Source: Psychrobacter sp. 28M-43
GTDB lineage: Bacteria; Pseudomonadota; Gammaproteobacteria; Pseudomonadales; Moraxellaceae
Reading direction: 5' to 3'
Length of the DNA: 64,000 nucleotides
NCBI RefSeq assembly: GCF_014770435.1
Contig: NZ_CP061739.1
Span: 1,922,001 to 1,986,000, forward strand
Under the pieces are notes generated by a model. It was given only the letters and a program-made list of their open reading frames with translations. It did no database searches and had not been told where the DNA came from. A program made the position numbers and the translations under genes. This document shows positions 38,020-45,451 of this stretch, in pieces (the first letter of the stretch is position 1; every line of letters begins with the position of its first letter).

Positions 38020-39315
38020 TCAATTTGGGGTCACCCGCCAAATGGTATTAGAAAGGTCATCGGCAACGATGAGTGCCCCTTTTGGATCCACTGTCACGCC
38101 TACTGGTCGACCAAAGGTCTTACCATTTTCGCCCTGGAATCCAGTGACAAAGTTAACTGGGTCTCCGGCTGGCTTACCGTTGCTAAATGGGACGAACACT
38201 ACGTCATAACCCGCTGGGTCTGAACGGTTCCAGCTGCCATGCTCACCGATGAATGCGCCTTCGCTGAACTTGCCGCCCATGGTTGTCGTTGAGAACGCTA
38301 TGCCCAAAGGAGCTTTGTGCGACCCAAGGCTGTAGTCTGGAGCAATCGCGGCGGCTACCATATCAGGTTGCTCTGGCTTGACCCGCGGATCGACATTTTG
38401 TCCCCAATAGCTGTAGGGCCAACCATAAAACTTACCCTCTTGAACTGAGGTCAAGTAATCAGGTACCAGTCGTGGACCGAGCTCATCACGTTCGTTGATC
38501 ACGGCCCATAACTGGCTAGTGCCAGGCAAGATAGCTAACGCCGTTGGATTGCGCAGACCGGTTGCATAAGGTCGGTGAGCACCGCTTTTGGCATCGATCT
38601 CCCAGACCATGGCGCGATCCGCCTCTACATCCAGTCCGTTTTCAGTAATATTGCTGTTGGAACCAATGCCCACGTACAGGAATTGCCCATCCGGACTGGC
38701 CGTCATCGCCTTGGTCCAGTGATGATTGACCATGCTAGGCAGGTCGGTGAGTTTGCGTGGCGGTCCACTAGCGGTGGTCTGTCCGGGCTGATAATCGAAT
38801 TGCACTACCGCATCTTGATTGGCAACGTACAGTTGGTCTTCGATTAGTGCAAGACCATAAGGCGCATTCAGATTCTCGGCGAATACAGTACGTGTCTCGT
38901 AAGTGCCGTCGTCATTACTGTCGCGCAGAAGAGTCAGACGGTTACCTCCTTTGACGGATGTAGTACCTTTAGCCTTGAAATAAGTAGCAATAATGTCTTT
39001 AGGACGTAGCTTGGGTGCACCACCGCCCTTGCCCTCAGCAATCAGTATGTCACCATTAGGCAAGACTAGCGTCTGCCGTGGAATCTGAAGGTCAGTGGCA
39101 ATAGCTGTGATTTCATAACCTGACGGCACTATAGGGCGGTTATCTCCCCAACCTGCTGGCTCAGCGATTTTCAAAGTGGGTAATAGGCCCCGTTGAGATT
39201 CGGGCAAGGTTGGATTGGCACCTAACTGTTCTGCATCGTTTACATTATTTTCGCCACATGCGCTTAAGAGAGCAGCGACTAAAAAAGATATCGATAAGAT
39301 ATTGAGTGATTTCAT
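38020..39315 (-). CDS. Sorbosone dehydrogenase-family lipoprotein (PQQ-type beta-propeller)
   Basis: A 431-residue exported protein. The N-terminus is a lipoprotein signal with lipobox LLSAC (Cys20). The rest is a beta-propeller of the soluble glucose/sorbosone dehydrogenase type: LPNGDILIAEGKGGGAPKLR, GLALIEDQLYVANQDAV, TGLRNPTALAILPGTSQLW, WPYSYWGQNVDPR and APLGIAFSTTTMG. Relatives oxidise sugars or aldehydes with pyrroloquinoline quinone (PQQ) at the cell envelope. The gene overlaps the upstream DUF2231-like gene by 4 bp. The region looks richer in GC than its flanks. A pqqA gene stands 880 bp away on the opposite strand. Confidence 0.88.
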   Translation of the reverse strand: MKSLNILSISFLVAALLSACGENNVNDAEQLGANPTLPESQRGLLPTLKIAEPAGWGDNRPIVPSGYEITAIATDLQIPRQTLVLPNGDILIAEGKGGGAPKLRPKDIIATYFKAKGTTSVKGGNRLTLLRDSNDDGTYETRTVFAENLNAPYGLALIEDQLYVANQDAVVQFDYQPGQTTASGPPRKLTDLPSMVNHHWTKAMTASPDGQFLYVGIGSNSNITENGLDVEADRAMVWEIDAKSGAHRPYATGLRNPTALAILPGTSQLWAVINERDELGPRLVPDYLTSVQEGKFYGWPYSYWGQNVDPRVKPEQPDMVAAAIAPDYSLGSHKAPLGIAFSTTTMGGKFSEGAFIGEHGSWNRSDPAGYDVVFVPFSNGKPAGDPVNFVTGFQGENGKTFGRPVGVTVDPKGALIVADDLSNTIWRVTPN

Positions 39316-39740
39316 CTTGTACCTCCAATGCGCCAGCTTGTGAGGCCAATCCAGGTTGCAATGCAGGCCAGAATGACAGTGATAACAGATAGAATAAGCC
39401 CAGTCGGCATACTGGCCCAGACATCCTTTGCATGGATAAATGAGTTGAGGATACCTAGTACAAAAGTGACCAGTAGCAACAGAAAATAAGCCATTGGTGT
39501 ACCCATGCGCTTATCAGCGCGAACTAGAGATAAAATTGAGCCTAGCATGGCCAAACCATTAAATACCAGCGCACCTATAAGCATCCAAGAAGCGAAGTTC
39601 TTCCATTGAAGCTCGTAGCTGGACCAATAGGCGTAATCGTTAAGTAAGACCCCGATAAACAGAGGCACCATTCCGGCCAAAAAAAACGCATGCAGCGGGT
39701 GCAGCGCGGTGCCGGAGTGTCGGGCAACAGCACTAGTCAT
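39312..39740 (-). CDS. Small membrane protein, DUF2231-like
   Basis: A 142-residue protein with four membrane segments (about residues 18 to 35, 50 to 70, 83 to 103 and 113 to 133). The SGTALHPLHAFFLAGMVPLF opening with its HP motif fits the DUF2231 group of predicted inner-membrane proteins, which often accompany PQQ-type sorbosone dehydrogenases and may pass electrons onward. It overlaps the dehydrogenase start by 4 bp (ATGA), so the two form one operon. Function unproven. Confidence 0.78.
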   Translation of the reverse strand: MTSAVARHSGTALHPLHAFFLAGMVPLFIGVLLNDYAYWSSYELQWKNFASWMLIGALVFNGLAMLGSILSLVRADKRMGTPMAYFLLLLVTFVLGILNSFIHAKDVWASMPTGLILSVITVILACIATWIGLTSWRIGGTR

Positions 39741-40194
39741 GGCAGTTTCCTTGTTGATAGTAAATGAGGATTCGATCGACCGTACTAATTGTACTGGCCC
39801 GAACTACGCGTGATAGAATTTAAATTACATGAAATCAAAGCATGGCTTGAAACATACCAAAGCCAAGAGAGTTCTTCAATCTTTTTTTGGTTATTTAATG
39901 AACATAAGCTGGTTATTATTTCTTAAATGAGCATTAGCTACAGTCTTTTTTGAATCACAGAACCTGAAGTCCACAATTAGCGCACTCCATCGACAACCTC
40001 TAAATACTAACTTCACAATTAGGGTTTATATTTATAAACATAAGTAAACTTTACTGTTGCCGCTAAACTTCATAGCTAAAATATTCTAAGTTAACATCTA
40101 ATAAATTGACAGCAGGGGTCAGGTTGTAATAGCATGAGGTATCCCCTTTATTAATCTTGCATATCAACTAGTAACATCATTCAGGAGAAATCTC
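39741..40194. other. AT-rich intergenic region between two divergent units
   Basis: About 450 bases separating the dehydrogenase operon from pqqA. A TTGACA hexamer at 40106 to 40111 has no -10 at proper distance. No gene, repeat or clear operator was found. Confidence 0.45.
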
Positions 40195-40269
40195 ATGCAG
40201 TGGACCAAACCAGCTTTTCAAGACATCCGTATCGGTTTTGAAGTTACTATGTATTTCGAAGCCCGTTAA
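40195..40269 (+). CDS. pqqA: PQQ precursor peptide PqqA, 24 residues, intact
   Basis: A short open frame that encodes a complete PqqA: it begins MQWTKPAF and ends with EVTMYFEAR. Glu16 and Tyr20, the two residues that are cross-linked and cut out to form pyrroloquinoline quinone, are at the canonical positions and spacing (E-x3-Y). CAGGAGAAA precedes the ATG by a few bases. The 24-residue form with Gln2 matches the Acinetobacter type as I recall it. It is followed by a stem-loop and then a decayed pqqB; pqqC, D and E are absent from this window. Confidence 0.93.
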   Translation: MQWTKPAFQDIRIGFEVTMYFEAR

Positions 40270-40288
40270 AATTTACTAAACTTACATC

Positions 40289-40324
40289 CATTAAAAAGTC
40301 TTAGTGATCTAGGGCTTTTTAATG
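40289..40324 (+). terminator. Stem-loop between pqqA and the pqqB remnant
   Basis: A perfect 10-bp stem, CATTAAAAAG with CTTTTTAATG, encloses a 16-base loop. A hairpin after pqqA is common in pqq operons, where it favours the short pqqA transcript. The T-tract here is part of the stem. Confidence 0.65.
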
Positions 40325-40325
40325 A

Positions 40326-40795
40326 ATGTACTGATTTATTTATACTTATGTTTTGGATTCTTCTGCTGATATTATTTTTTCGTCCCAGAGTTGCAATTGC
40401 CATAACTATCACGGTATTCGGCTAGGAACCATACAGGAAAAGCCCTGCACCCAATCTTCAATAGCCATATCAGAAAATACCATAGATTCGATTTCATTCA
40501 ATATAATAGCTGACATTAGTCAGTAATTATTCGAATTTAAGTCTTTAGCGCTAGCACGTCAATTGAGAAATGCTGACATCATCAATGTGGCCCTGATAGA
40601 CAGTCAGCTTGACCATGTGGCGGGGTTATCAACTCTGTGTGAAGGTTGTTCGATTCTTGTTTGGCGCACTAACATGGTCTGTCAAGATCTAACGACAAGA
40701 GTCCCTTTCTTAATATGTTGAAGCACTGGAATGACGGTTTGCAAAACCTATTAGCCAAGTATGTCAATTACCTCAGCCAAAAATTCAATAGATAG
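40326..40795 (+). pseudogene. pqqB: Decayed pqqB (PQQ biosynthesis, MBL-fold protein), truncated
   Basis: Translated from 40353, the frame reads LDSSADIIFSS then SCNCHNYHGIRLGTIQEKP, CTQSSIAISEN and, after an in-frame TAA at 40524, [20 protein letters not shown] and [12 protein letters not shown] -1 shift near 40709 then restores [11 protein letters not shown]. These blocks align in order with the PqqB N-terminus (LGSAAGGGFPQWNCNC, TQSSIAIS, DSQIDHTTGLLSLREG, DLTTGFP, MLKHWN). The glycine-rich start has lost its glycines, a stop and a frameshift interrupt the frame, and the C-terminal half is missing. It lies 56 bp after intact pqqA. Not functional. Confidence 0.88.
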
Positions 40796-41091
40796 CTTTA
40801 TAAGGCACGCTAATCAATTTAGAATTTCTTTACAAAGATGAAGCTATATCACGCTTTTTGTACTTGATATGATAAATTAGCCCTTTGTTTTATGAGCTCT
40901 ATCCATTTGGCTTCTCGTATTTTTTGATTTAATTGATGACAAGTCGTAATTAATATTAGAAGAATACATAGTACTATTAGAGTTGACTATCACTACAGTG
41001 CATTCTAATCAACGACATAGGTTGCGCAATATTTATATCGTTAGTATCATTTCAGTTTTGAAATGACTCAATTATAACTAGGAAAAACCTT

Positions 41092-41403
41092 ATGGCAAAA
41101 TTAGAATCAAACATCGAGTTAGAAGCGGCAGCATTCCGTCGTTTACTAGCTCATTTAGACGAGCGTAAAGATGTACAAAACATCGAGCTGATGAACCTTG
41201 CCGACTTTTGTCGTAACTGTTTATCCAAATGGTATAAGGCGGCTGGTGAAGAACGTGGGATTGAAATCGAATACGAGGATGCGCGCGAGCTTGTTTATGG
41301 TATGCCTTATGCCGAGTGGAAAGAGAAGTATCAACAGAAAGCAACGCCAGAGCAGTTAGCGCGCTTTAACGAGATTGAAGCTGCTAAGAATAAAATGGAT
41401 TAA
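41092..41403 (+). CDS. DUF1244-domain protein
   Basis: A 103-residue soluble protein that matches the small DUF1244 family in length and in the segment LMNLADFCRNCLSKWYKAAG followed by YEDARELVYGMPYAEWKEKY. Function is unknown; the two conserved cysteines of CRNC could bind metal. It starts at the first ATG, is preceded by an AGGAAAA ribosome site and stands alone, convergent with the SRPBCC gene. Confidence 0.8.
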   Translation: MAKLESNIELEAAAFRRLLAHLDERKDVQNIELMNLADFCRNCLSKWYKAAGEERGIEIEYEDARELVYGMPYAEWKEKYQQKATPEQLARFNEIEAAKNKMD

Positions 41404-41478
41404 AACTGATAGTGATGGCTCAAATAAAATAAGCCATCTCTAGAGAGTAATATCAAAAAATCTAACATTGCCGCTAGA

Positions 41479-41922
41479 TTAGCGGCTTTCTATAGATTTG
41501 AGTATGCTACTAAAACCTATAGTTCCTTGTTTCTGCATTTGACGGTCAAACAGGCGACCGACTAATGGCAGTGGTACAATCAATCGTCCCTCAGATACCC
41601 AAGTCACGTGTGTGGTGCCATCGCCCAAGTCTTTTAAATCAATGATACCTTTATCATGCTGCATTTTGATGGGTTTAGATTTTTCGATTTGGTATTGCAT
41701 ATGAGTAGGACGCTCAAACGCTGTAATCCGCTCCCAGAACTTAACGGGTCCCGTTTGAATGCTACGTAAAGCCCCAACGCCATTGCGCTCCTCATTACCT
41801 TCAGCTACTAATTTAGCAACCCCCACCGCTTTAAATGAGCCATAACTGGCATGGTCACTCAGTGCTTCAAATACCTCATCAATCGGTTTTTTGACAATGC
41901 GCTCTACTTTTATTTTAAACAT
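41479..41922 (-). CDS. SRPBCC-family protein (START-like lipid-binding fold)
   Basis: A 147-residue protein with the polyketide-cyclase/START-like pattern: an N-terminal strand then VKKPIDEVFEALSDHASYG-like helix, several strands (THMQYQIEKSKPIKMQHDKG, GTTHVTWVSEGRLIVPLP) and a long C-terminal helix. Such proteins bind hydrophobic ligands or act as cyclases or hydrolases. No catalytic residues are obvious. Single-gene unit upstream of nothing in particular. Confidence 0.8.
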   Translation of the reverse strand: MFKIKVERIVKKPIDEVFEALSDHASYGSFKAVGVAKLVAEGNEERNGVGALRSIQTGPVKFWERITAFERPTHMQYQIEKSKPIKMQHDKGIIDLKDLGDGTTHVTWVSEGRLIVPLPLVGRLFDRQMQKQGTIGFSSILKSIESR

Positions 41923-42003
41923 AATATGATCTCGTTAAGACTAAAGTTATTTAGCTTACTGCTATTTTAGAAATAAATATAGCCGTCACATTGTGAAAAA
42001 TTA

Positions 42004-43008
42004 TTACCGTGAAGAGCCTCTTCCTTTTGAAGGACGCCTGCCATTGGTAGTAGGTTTGCCATTGCCTCCGGACTTACCATTACCCCCTGACGGCTTACCA
42101 CGACCAGTAGGACGTCCATCCCTACCTTTAGAACCTGCTGGTTTTCTAGCATCATCCTTAGCGTATTTGTTACGCCCCTTTGCTGCACCTGCTGATTTTG
42201 TAGATGGTTTTGACTTTGACGAAGCATCAGCACGAGGTTTCTTTCGTGGTGTATTGCGAGATTTCTTGCTCGAATGATTGTCTTGCGAAGAGGAATCTTC
42301 TACAGATTTAAGTAACACAGACAGCTCTTTTGGGGTTAAGTCTCGCCAGTCACCAACGGGAAGACCCTTGAGACTTACATTCATAATCCGCGTACGTTCA
42401 AGCTTGACGACTTCGTAGCCAAAGTGCTCACACATACGGCGAATTTGACGATTCAAGCCTTGAACGAGCGTGATGTTAAATACATTAGGAGCTACTTTAG
42501 TCACTGGGCATTTTTTGGTCATCTTGCCAAGCATCGGTACACCGCCCGCCAAACCTTCGATAACACTATCCGTTAACAGCTTGTTTACTGTAACTAGATA
42601 TTCTTTTTCATGGTTATTACCAGCACGTAGCACCTTATTGACCAAATCACCATTATTAGTCAAAAAGATCAAACCTTGAGAATCTTTGTCCAAACGGCCA
42701 ATCGGAAAAATACGTAAACTATGTCGCACAAAATCGACAATATTATTTTTCTCAGAGCTTTCCGTGGTGCTCACAATGCCCACTGGCTTGTTCAACGCAA
42801 TAAAAATAAAATCATCAGGCTCTCTTGGCTCAATAAGCTGCCCGTTGACTTTTACCGCATCTCCAGCAACCACTTGATCGCCTACCGACGCACGTTTGCC
42901 ATTGATGTATACATTACCTTGTTCAATAAAGCGGTCAGCGTCTCGCCTAGAGCAAATACCACTTTCGCTGATGTATTTATTTAAACGAGTCGAGGAAGCG
43001 TTGAACAT
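42004..43008 (-). CDS. rluF: 23S rRNA pseudouridine synthase RluF with low-complexity basic tail
   Basis: A 334-residue protein. An N-terminal S4 RNA-binding domain (residues 6 to 60, [20 protein letters not shown]) is followed by the RsuA/RluB/E/F catalytic domain with the active-site aspartate in [20 protein letters not shown] and the [17 protein letters not shown] motif. It modifies U2604 (E. coli numbering) of 23S rRNA. The last 95 residues are a Lys/Arg/Ser/Gly-rich disordered tail ([19 protein letters not shown]) with a short repeated unit, seen in some related RluF proteins and likely to bind RNA. Confidence 0.9.
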   Translation of the reverse strand: MFNASSTRLNKYISESGICSRRDADRFIEQGNVYINGKRASVGDQVVAGDAVKVNGQLIEPREPDDFIFIALNKPVGIVSTTESSEKNNIVDFVRHSLRIFPIGRLDKDSQGLIFLTNNGDLVNKVLRAGNNHEKEYLVTVNKLLTDSVIEGLAGGVPMLGKMTKKCPVTKVAPNVFNITLVQGLNRQIRRMCEHFGYEVVKLERTRIMNVSLKGLPVGDWRDLTPKELSVLLKSVEDSSSQDNHSSKKSRNTPRKKPRADASSKSKPSTKSAGAAKGRNKYAKDDARKPAGSKGRDGRPTGRGKPSGGNGKSGGNGKPTTNGRRPSKGRGSSR

Positions 43009-43208
43009 AAAGCACCGTTTTACCTGATAAGAAGCGTTTTTTGCTAAGAAAAAAGCCTAAATTGAATGAATCAACAATAACGAAATAGCTCACATTATAT
43101 AGGAAATCGACTGACCCTTTGAGGGGAGATGGGTAAAAACCTAGAAATGTATAGCGTCATGTAATTTTGGATGATGTCTAAAGAACTTATTTATGAGGTT
43201 GTGAGTTT

Positions 43209-43250
43209 AAAAAGCCTCACCATTCATCATACGAGCAGTGAGGCTTTTTT
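43209..43250 (-). terminator. Rho-independent terminator, probably bidirectional
   Basis: AAAAAGCCTCAC pairs with GTGAGGCTTTTT around a 17-base loop, giving a T-run on both strands. It ends the minus-strand acidic hypothetical gene. The remaining bases between this and rluF (43009 to 43208) show nothing else. Confidence 0.85.
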
Positions 43251-43314
43251 CTAGTTTTTTATTTTCAAATCTATTCTTTTGACGTTAGATCACTTTATTA
43301 ACTTATCTTTCACA

Positions 43315-44019
43315 CTACTCAGCATCATCTAACAGTTTATTAAGCTCGTCTACCATTGGGTCGTCAATGATACTGCCTTCTACATAGCTGATTATCTCAT
43401 CTACAGTCGTCAGATCCATTTCACGAATGCCTAAACTGGCTAGTTGCGCATTAATCGATTCTAAGCTGTCATTATCTTCAGCGTCATCTAATAAATCCTC
43501 TTCAAATCTACCTCTGACAAACCAATACATTTTTTCTAGTACGGTTTCTTTTTTGGTCAAAGTAGAATAACCGTCGCCATAAATGAATAGGTTGAAATGA
43601 TAAGGTATTTCTACATCATTGATAAAAAATGTACGTTGGCACTCTAATGTATAGGCTTGAATCTCTTCACTCTCAGCGCTTTCATCACTTTTGTTGTCTT
43701 CATCATATTCAATCGCCTCTTCTATCAACTCACCTAATATTTGATAGTCGCCGACTTTGATTTTGTGATTATAAATGATAGCAGAGTCTGCGATTGCATC
43801 AAAAATAATGGCACTGACATCTAAGGTATGATTATCGATATCATAGAATGCTTTTAACGCTGGCAAAAACTCGGTCAGCTCTTCTTCTGGCACTTGAATG
43901 AGAAACTGCTGCTCGTATATTTTAATCATATCTTCAGGAGCATAGGTATTAGCAGTATTGGTCTCGTTTCTACCTGTTGGCTGCAAAGGTAAAAAATTAT
44001 ACGGGTTATGTTTGGTCAT
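43315..44019 (-). CDS. Acidic hypothetical protein, 234 residues
   Basis: I do not recognise a family. The protein is very acidic, with Asp/Glu clusters near residues 103 to 118 (EYDEDNKSDESAESEE) and 173 to 185 (EEDLLDDAEDND), and has no signal peptide or membrane segment. Regions at 31 to 60 and 125 to 165 are better structured (TLECQRTFFINDVEIPYHFN). It is a single-gene unit with its own terminator. The coding pattern resembles its neighbours, so it is probably a real cytoplasmic protein. Confidence 0.7.
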   Translation of the reverse strand: MTKHNPYNFLPLQPTGRNETNTANTYAPEDMIKIYEQQFLIQVPEEELTEFLPALKAFYDIDNHTLDVSAIIFDAIADSAIIYNHKIKVGDYQILGELIEEAIEYDEDNKSDESAESEEIQAYTLECQRTFFINDVEIPYHFNLFIYGDGYSTLTKKETVLEKMYWFVRGRFEEDLLDDAEDNDSLESINAQLASLGIREMDLTTVDEIISYVEGSIIDDPMVDELNKLLDDAE

Positions 44020-44237
44020 TCAGAACTGCCTTTTTGCTTAAGTTAAATTTATTAAATGTCTGTGTTGCTCGATCTCTAAGAGCCTTTGAACGTGCTACTA
44101 TTGTTCAATACCGTAAGACTTTGGGATTTATGAGTGTATTGTCTCTTATTCAGGCAATTTTAGATAGACAGTTATAAATATACAAGTTCAATCACTCTGG
44201 TTTAGACAGGTAGTCAGAATAATACAGACTAAAAAGA

Positions 44238-44266
44238 CGATACCAGCCAGCAGCGGCTTGGTATCG
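44238..44266 (-). terminator. Rho-independent terminator of the beta-oxidation operon
   Basis: On the minus strand CGATACCAAGCC pairs with GGCTGGTATCG (one bulge) around a short loop, followed by TCTTTTT. It is 46 bp after the stop of the CoA-transferase-family gene. Confidence 0.85.
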
Positions 44267-44311
44267 CCTTCAAATTTTCACTCTTCTTCAGAGCTACTTA
44301 CATACCAATTA

Positions 44312-45451
44312 TCAACTTACTTGTTGCCACCCTGACGTCGCATGATGTTCATCTTGATGTGCAAATAAAGGGTGAGCTTTGGCTTCATGTAAACTCAGTA
44401 CAGGGGTCACACAGACATCTGTTGCTGAAAATACACGTTGCCAATACTCAAGCGTTTGACTGGCAAATTTTTCCGCGATTGTGTTGGTCGCGGCTTCACT
44501 CTCGGGTCTATTGGGCATGATACCAAGTTGCCAGTGTATTTCTTTAAGCGACGGTAGCTCCAATACCTCACATAGCCCTTGCCAAAATTTCAACTCCAAT
44601 GCACCAACCGCCATATGCCGCTTATCAGCGGTTTGATACAATCGATAGCATGGTAATGCACCCCCCAAAAAGTCATGCTGCGGCAGTAGAGTATCGTTTA
44701 AGCCATTTCCTGAAAGGCTATTAATCAGTTTGCCTGTGACCTTTGGCATGACCATATGATTGTAAAGGCTATGCGTCATGCTAATAGCAATGTGTCGTCC
44801 CCTACCCGTACGCTGCGCGGCAAATACGGCAGCCAACAGTGCTATCACGGCTGTGTCACTACCACCTGCCAAATCCGCAAACTGGATATTGGGCATGGCC
44901 TGCTCACCCTGCGCTGTTTTTAGCTGATCAAGCACACCACTCATAGCCATAAAGTTGATATCATGACCGGCCTTATCAGACCAGTCATGATTCACTTGAG
45001 AGCTATCTTTTGACTCAGCACTTTCTAAGTAGACACCTTCTGTTGAGTGGCCATCTGCTAAGCCATAACCAGTAATAGATACCATTACTAGCTTTGGGTT
45101 GATGGTATGCAAGGTCTTAGCATCTAGTCCCATTTCCGCCAATACACCTGGGCGAAAGCTATCTAGCATCACATCAGCTTCTTCAAGATGTGCTTTTATA
45201 GCTTCAATCGCTTTGGGATCATGAAAGTCATGCTTTTCGGTCGTCTTACCGTGGTTTAGAGCTACGAAGAGCTCACCAAACACCCGAGCAGGATCACCTT
45301 GTTTGGGCTCGATTTTAAGGACGTCCGCACCCAAATCTGCAAGCAAACGCGTGGCAAAAGGCCCAGGTAGGTTACGAGTCAGATCGATCACTCGTAACCC
45401 TTGTAGACAGTCCGCCATTTGATCATGATTTGATACATGCATGTCAGTCAT
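44312..45451 (-). CDS. CaiB/BaiF-family CoA-transferase or alpha-methylacyl-CoA racemase
   Basis: A 379-residue family III enzyme with the N-terminal LRVIDLTRNLPGPFATRLLA, ADVLKIEPKQGDPAR and the later LDSFRPGVLAEMGLDAKTL and VSITGYG segments. Members either move CoA between acids or racemise 2-methylacyl-CoA. The size and the GP-F-AT-R-LADLGADV pattern suit an alpha-methylacyl-CoA racemase. In an operon with acyl-CoA dehydrogenase, thiolase and a FadB-like enzyme, a racemase preparing branched acyl-CoA for oxidation is a reasonable inference. The start overlaps the upstream gene by 8 bp. Confidence 0.82.
   Translation of the reverse strand: MTDMHVSNHDQMADCLQGLRVIDLTRNLPGPFATRLLADLGADVLKIEPKQGDPARVFGELFVALNHGKTTEKHDFHDPKAIEAIKAHLEEADVMLDSFRPGVLAEMGLDAKTLHTINPKLVMVSITGYGLADGHSTEGVYLESAESKDSSQVNHDWSDKAGHDINFMAMSGVLDQLKTAQGEQAMPNIQFADLAGGSDTAVIALLAAVFAAQRTGRGRHIAISMTHSLYNHMVMPKVTGKLINSLSGNGLNDTLLPQHDFLGGALPCYRLYQTADKRHMAVGALELKFWQGLCEVLELPSLKEIHWQLGIMPNRPESEAATNTIAEKFASQTLEYWQRVFSATDVCVTPVLSLHEAKAHPLFAHQDEHHATSGWQQVS

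Noticed and set aside
37886..38223. Two overlapping plus-strand frames after tRNA-Gly.
   Set aside because: Most of their length is antisense to the sorbosone dehydrogenase gene and no ribosome site is present.
40106..40130. Promoter for pqqA from TTGACA and TGTAAT.
   Set aside because: The spacing between the hexamers is only 13 bases, too short for a sigma-70 promoter.
37528..41091. Possible genomic island integrated at tRNA-Gly.
   Set aside because: No repeat of the tRNA 3' end, integrase or recombinase was found, so no boundaries can be supported although the content is unusual.
43977..44177. 66-codon plus-strand frame overlapping the start of the acidic protein gene.
   Set aside because: It is partly antisense to a real gene, and the remaining part (about 44040 to 44177) shows no family I can name. 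It could be a remnant of a mobile gene, but this is not supported.
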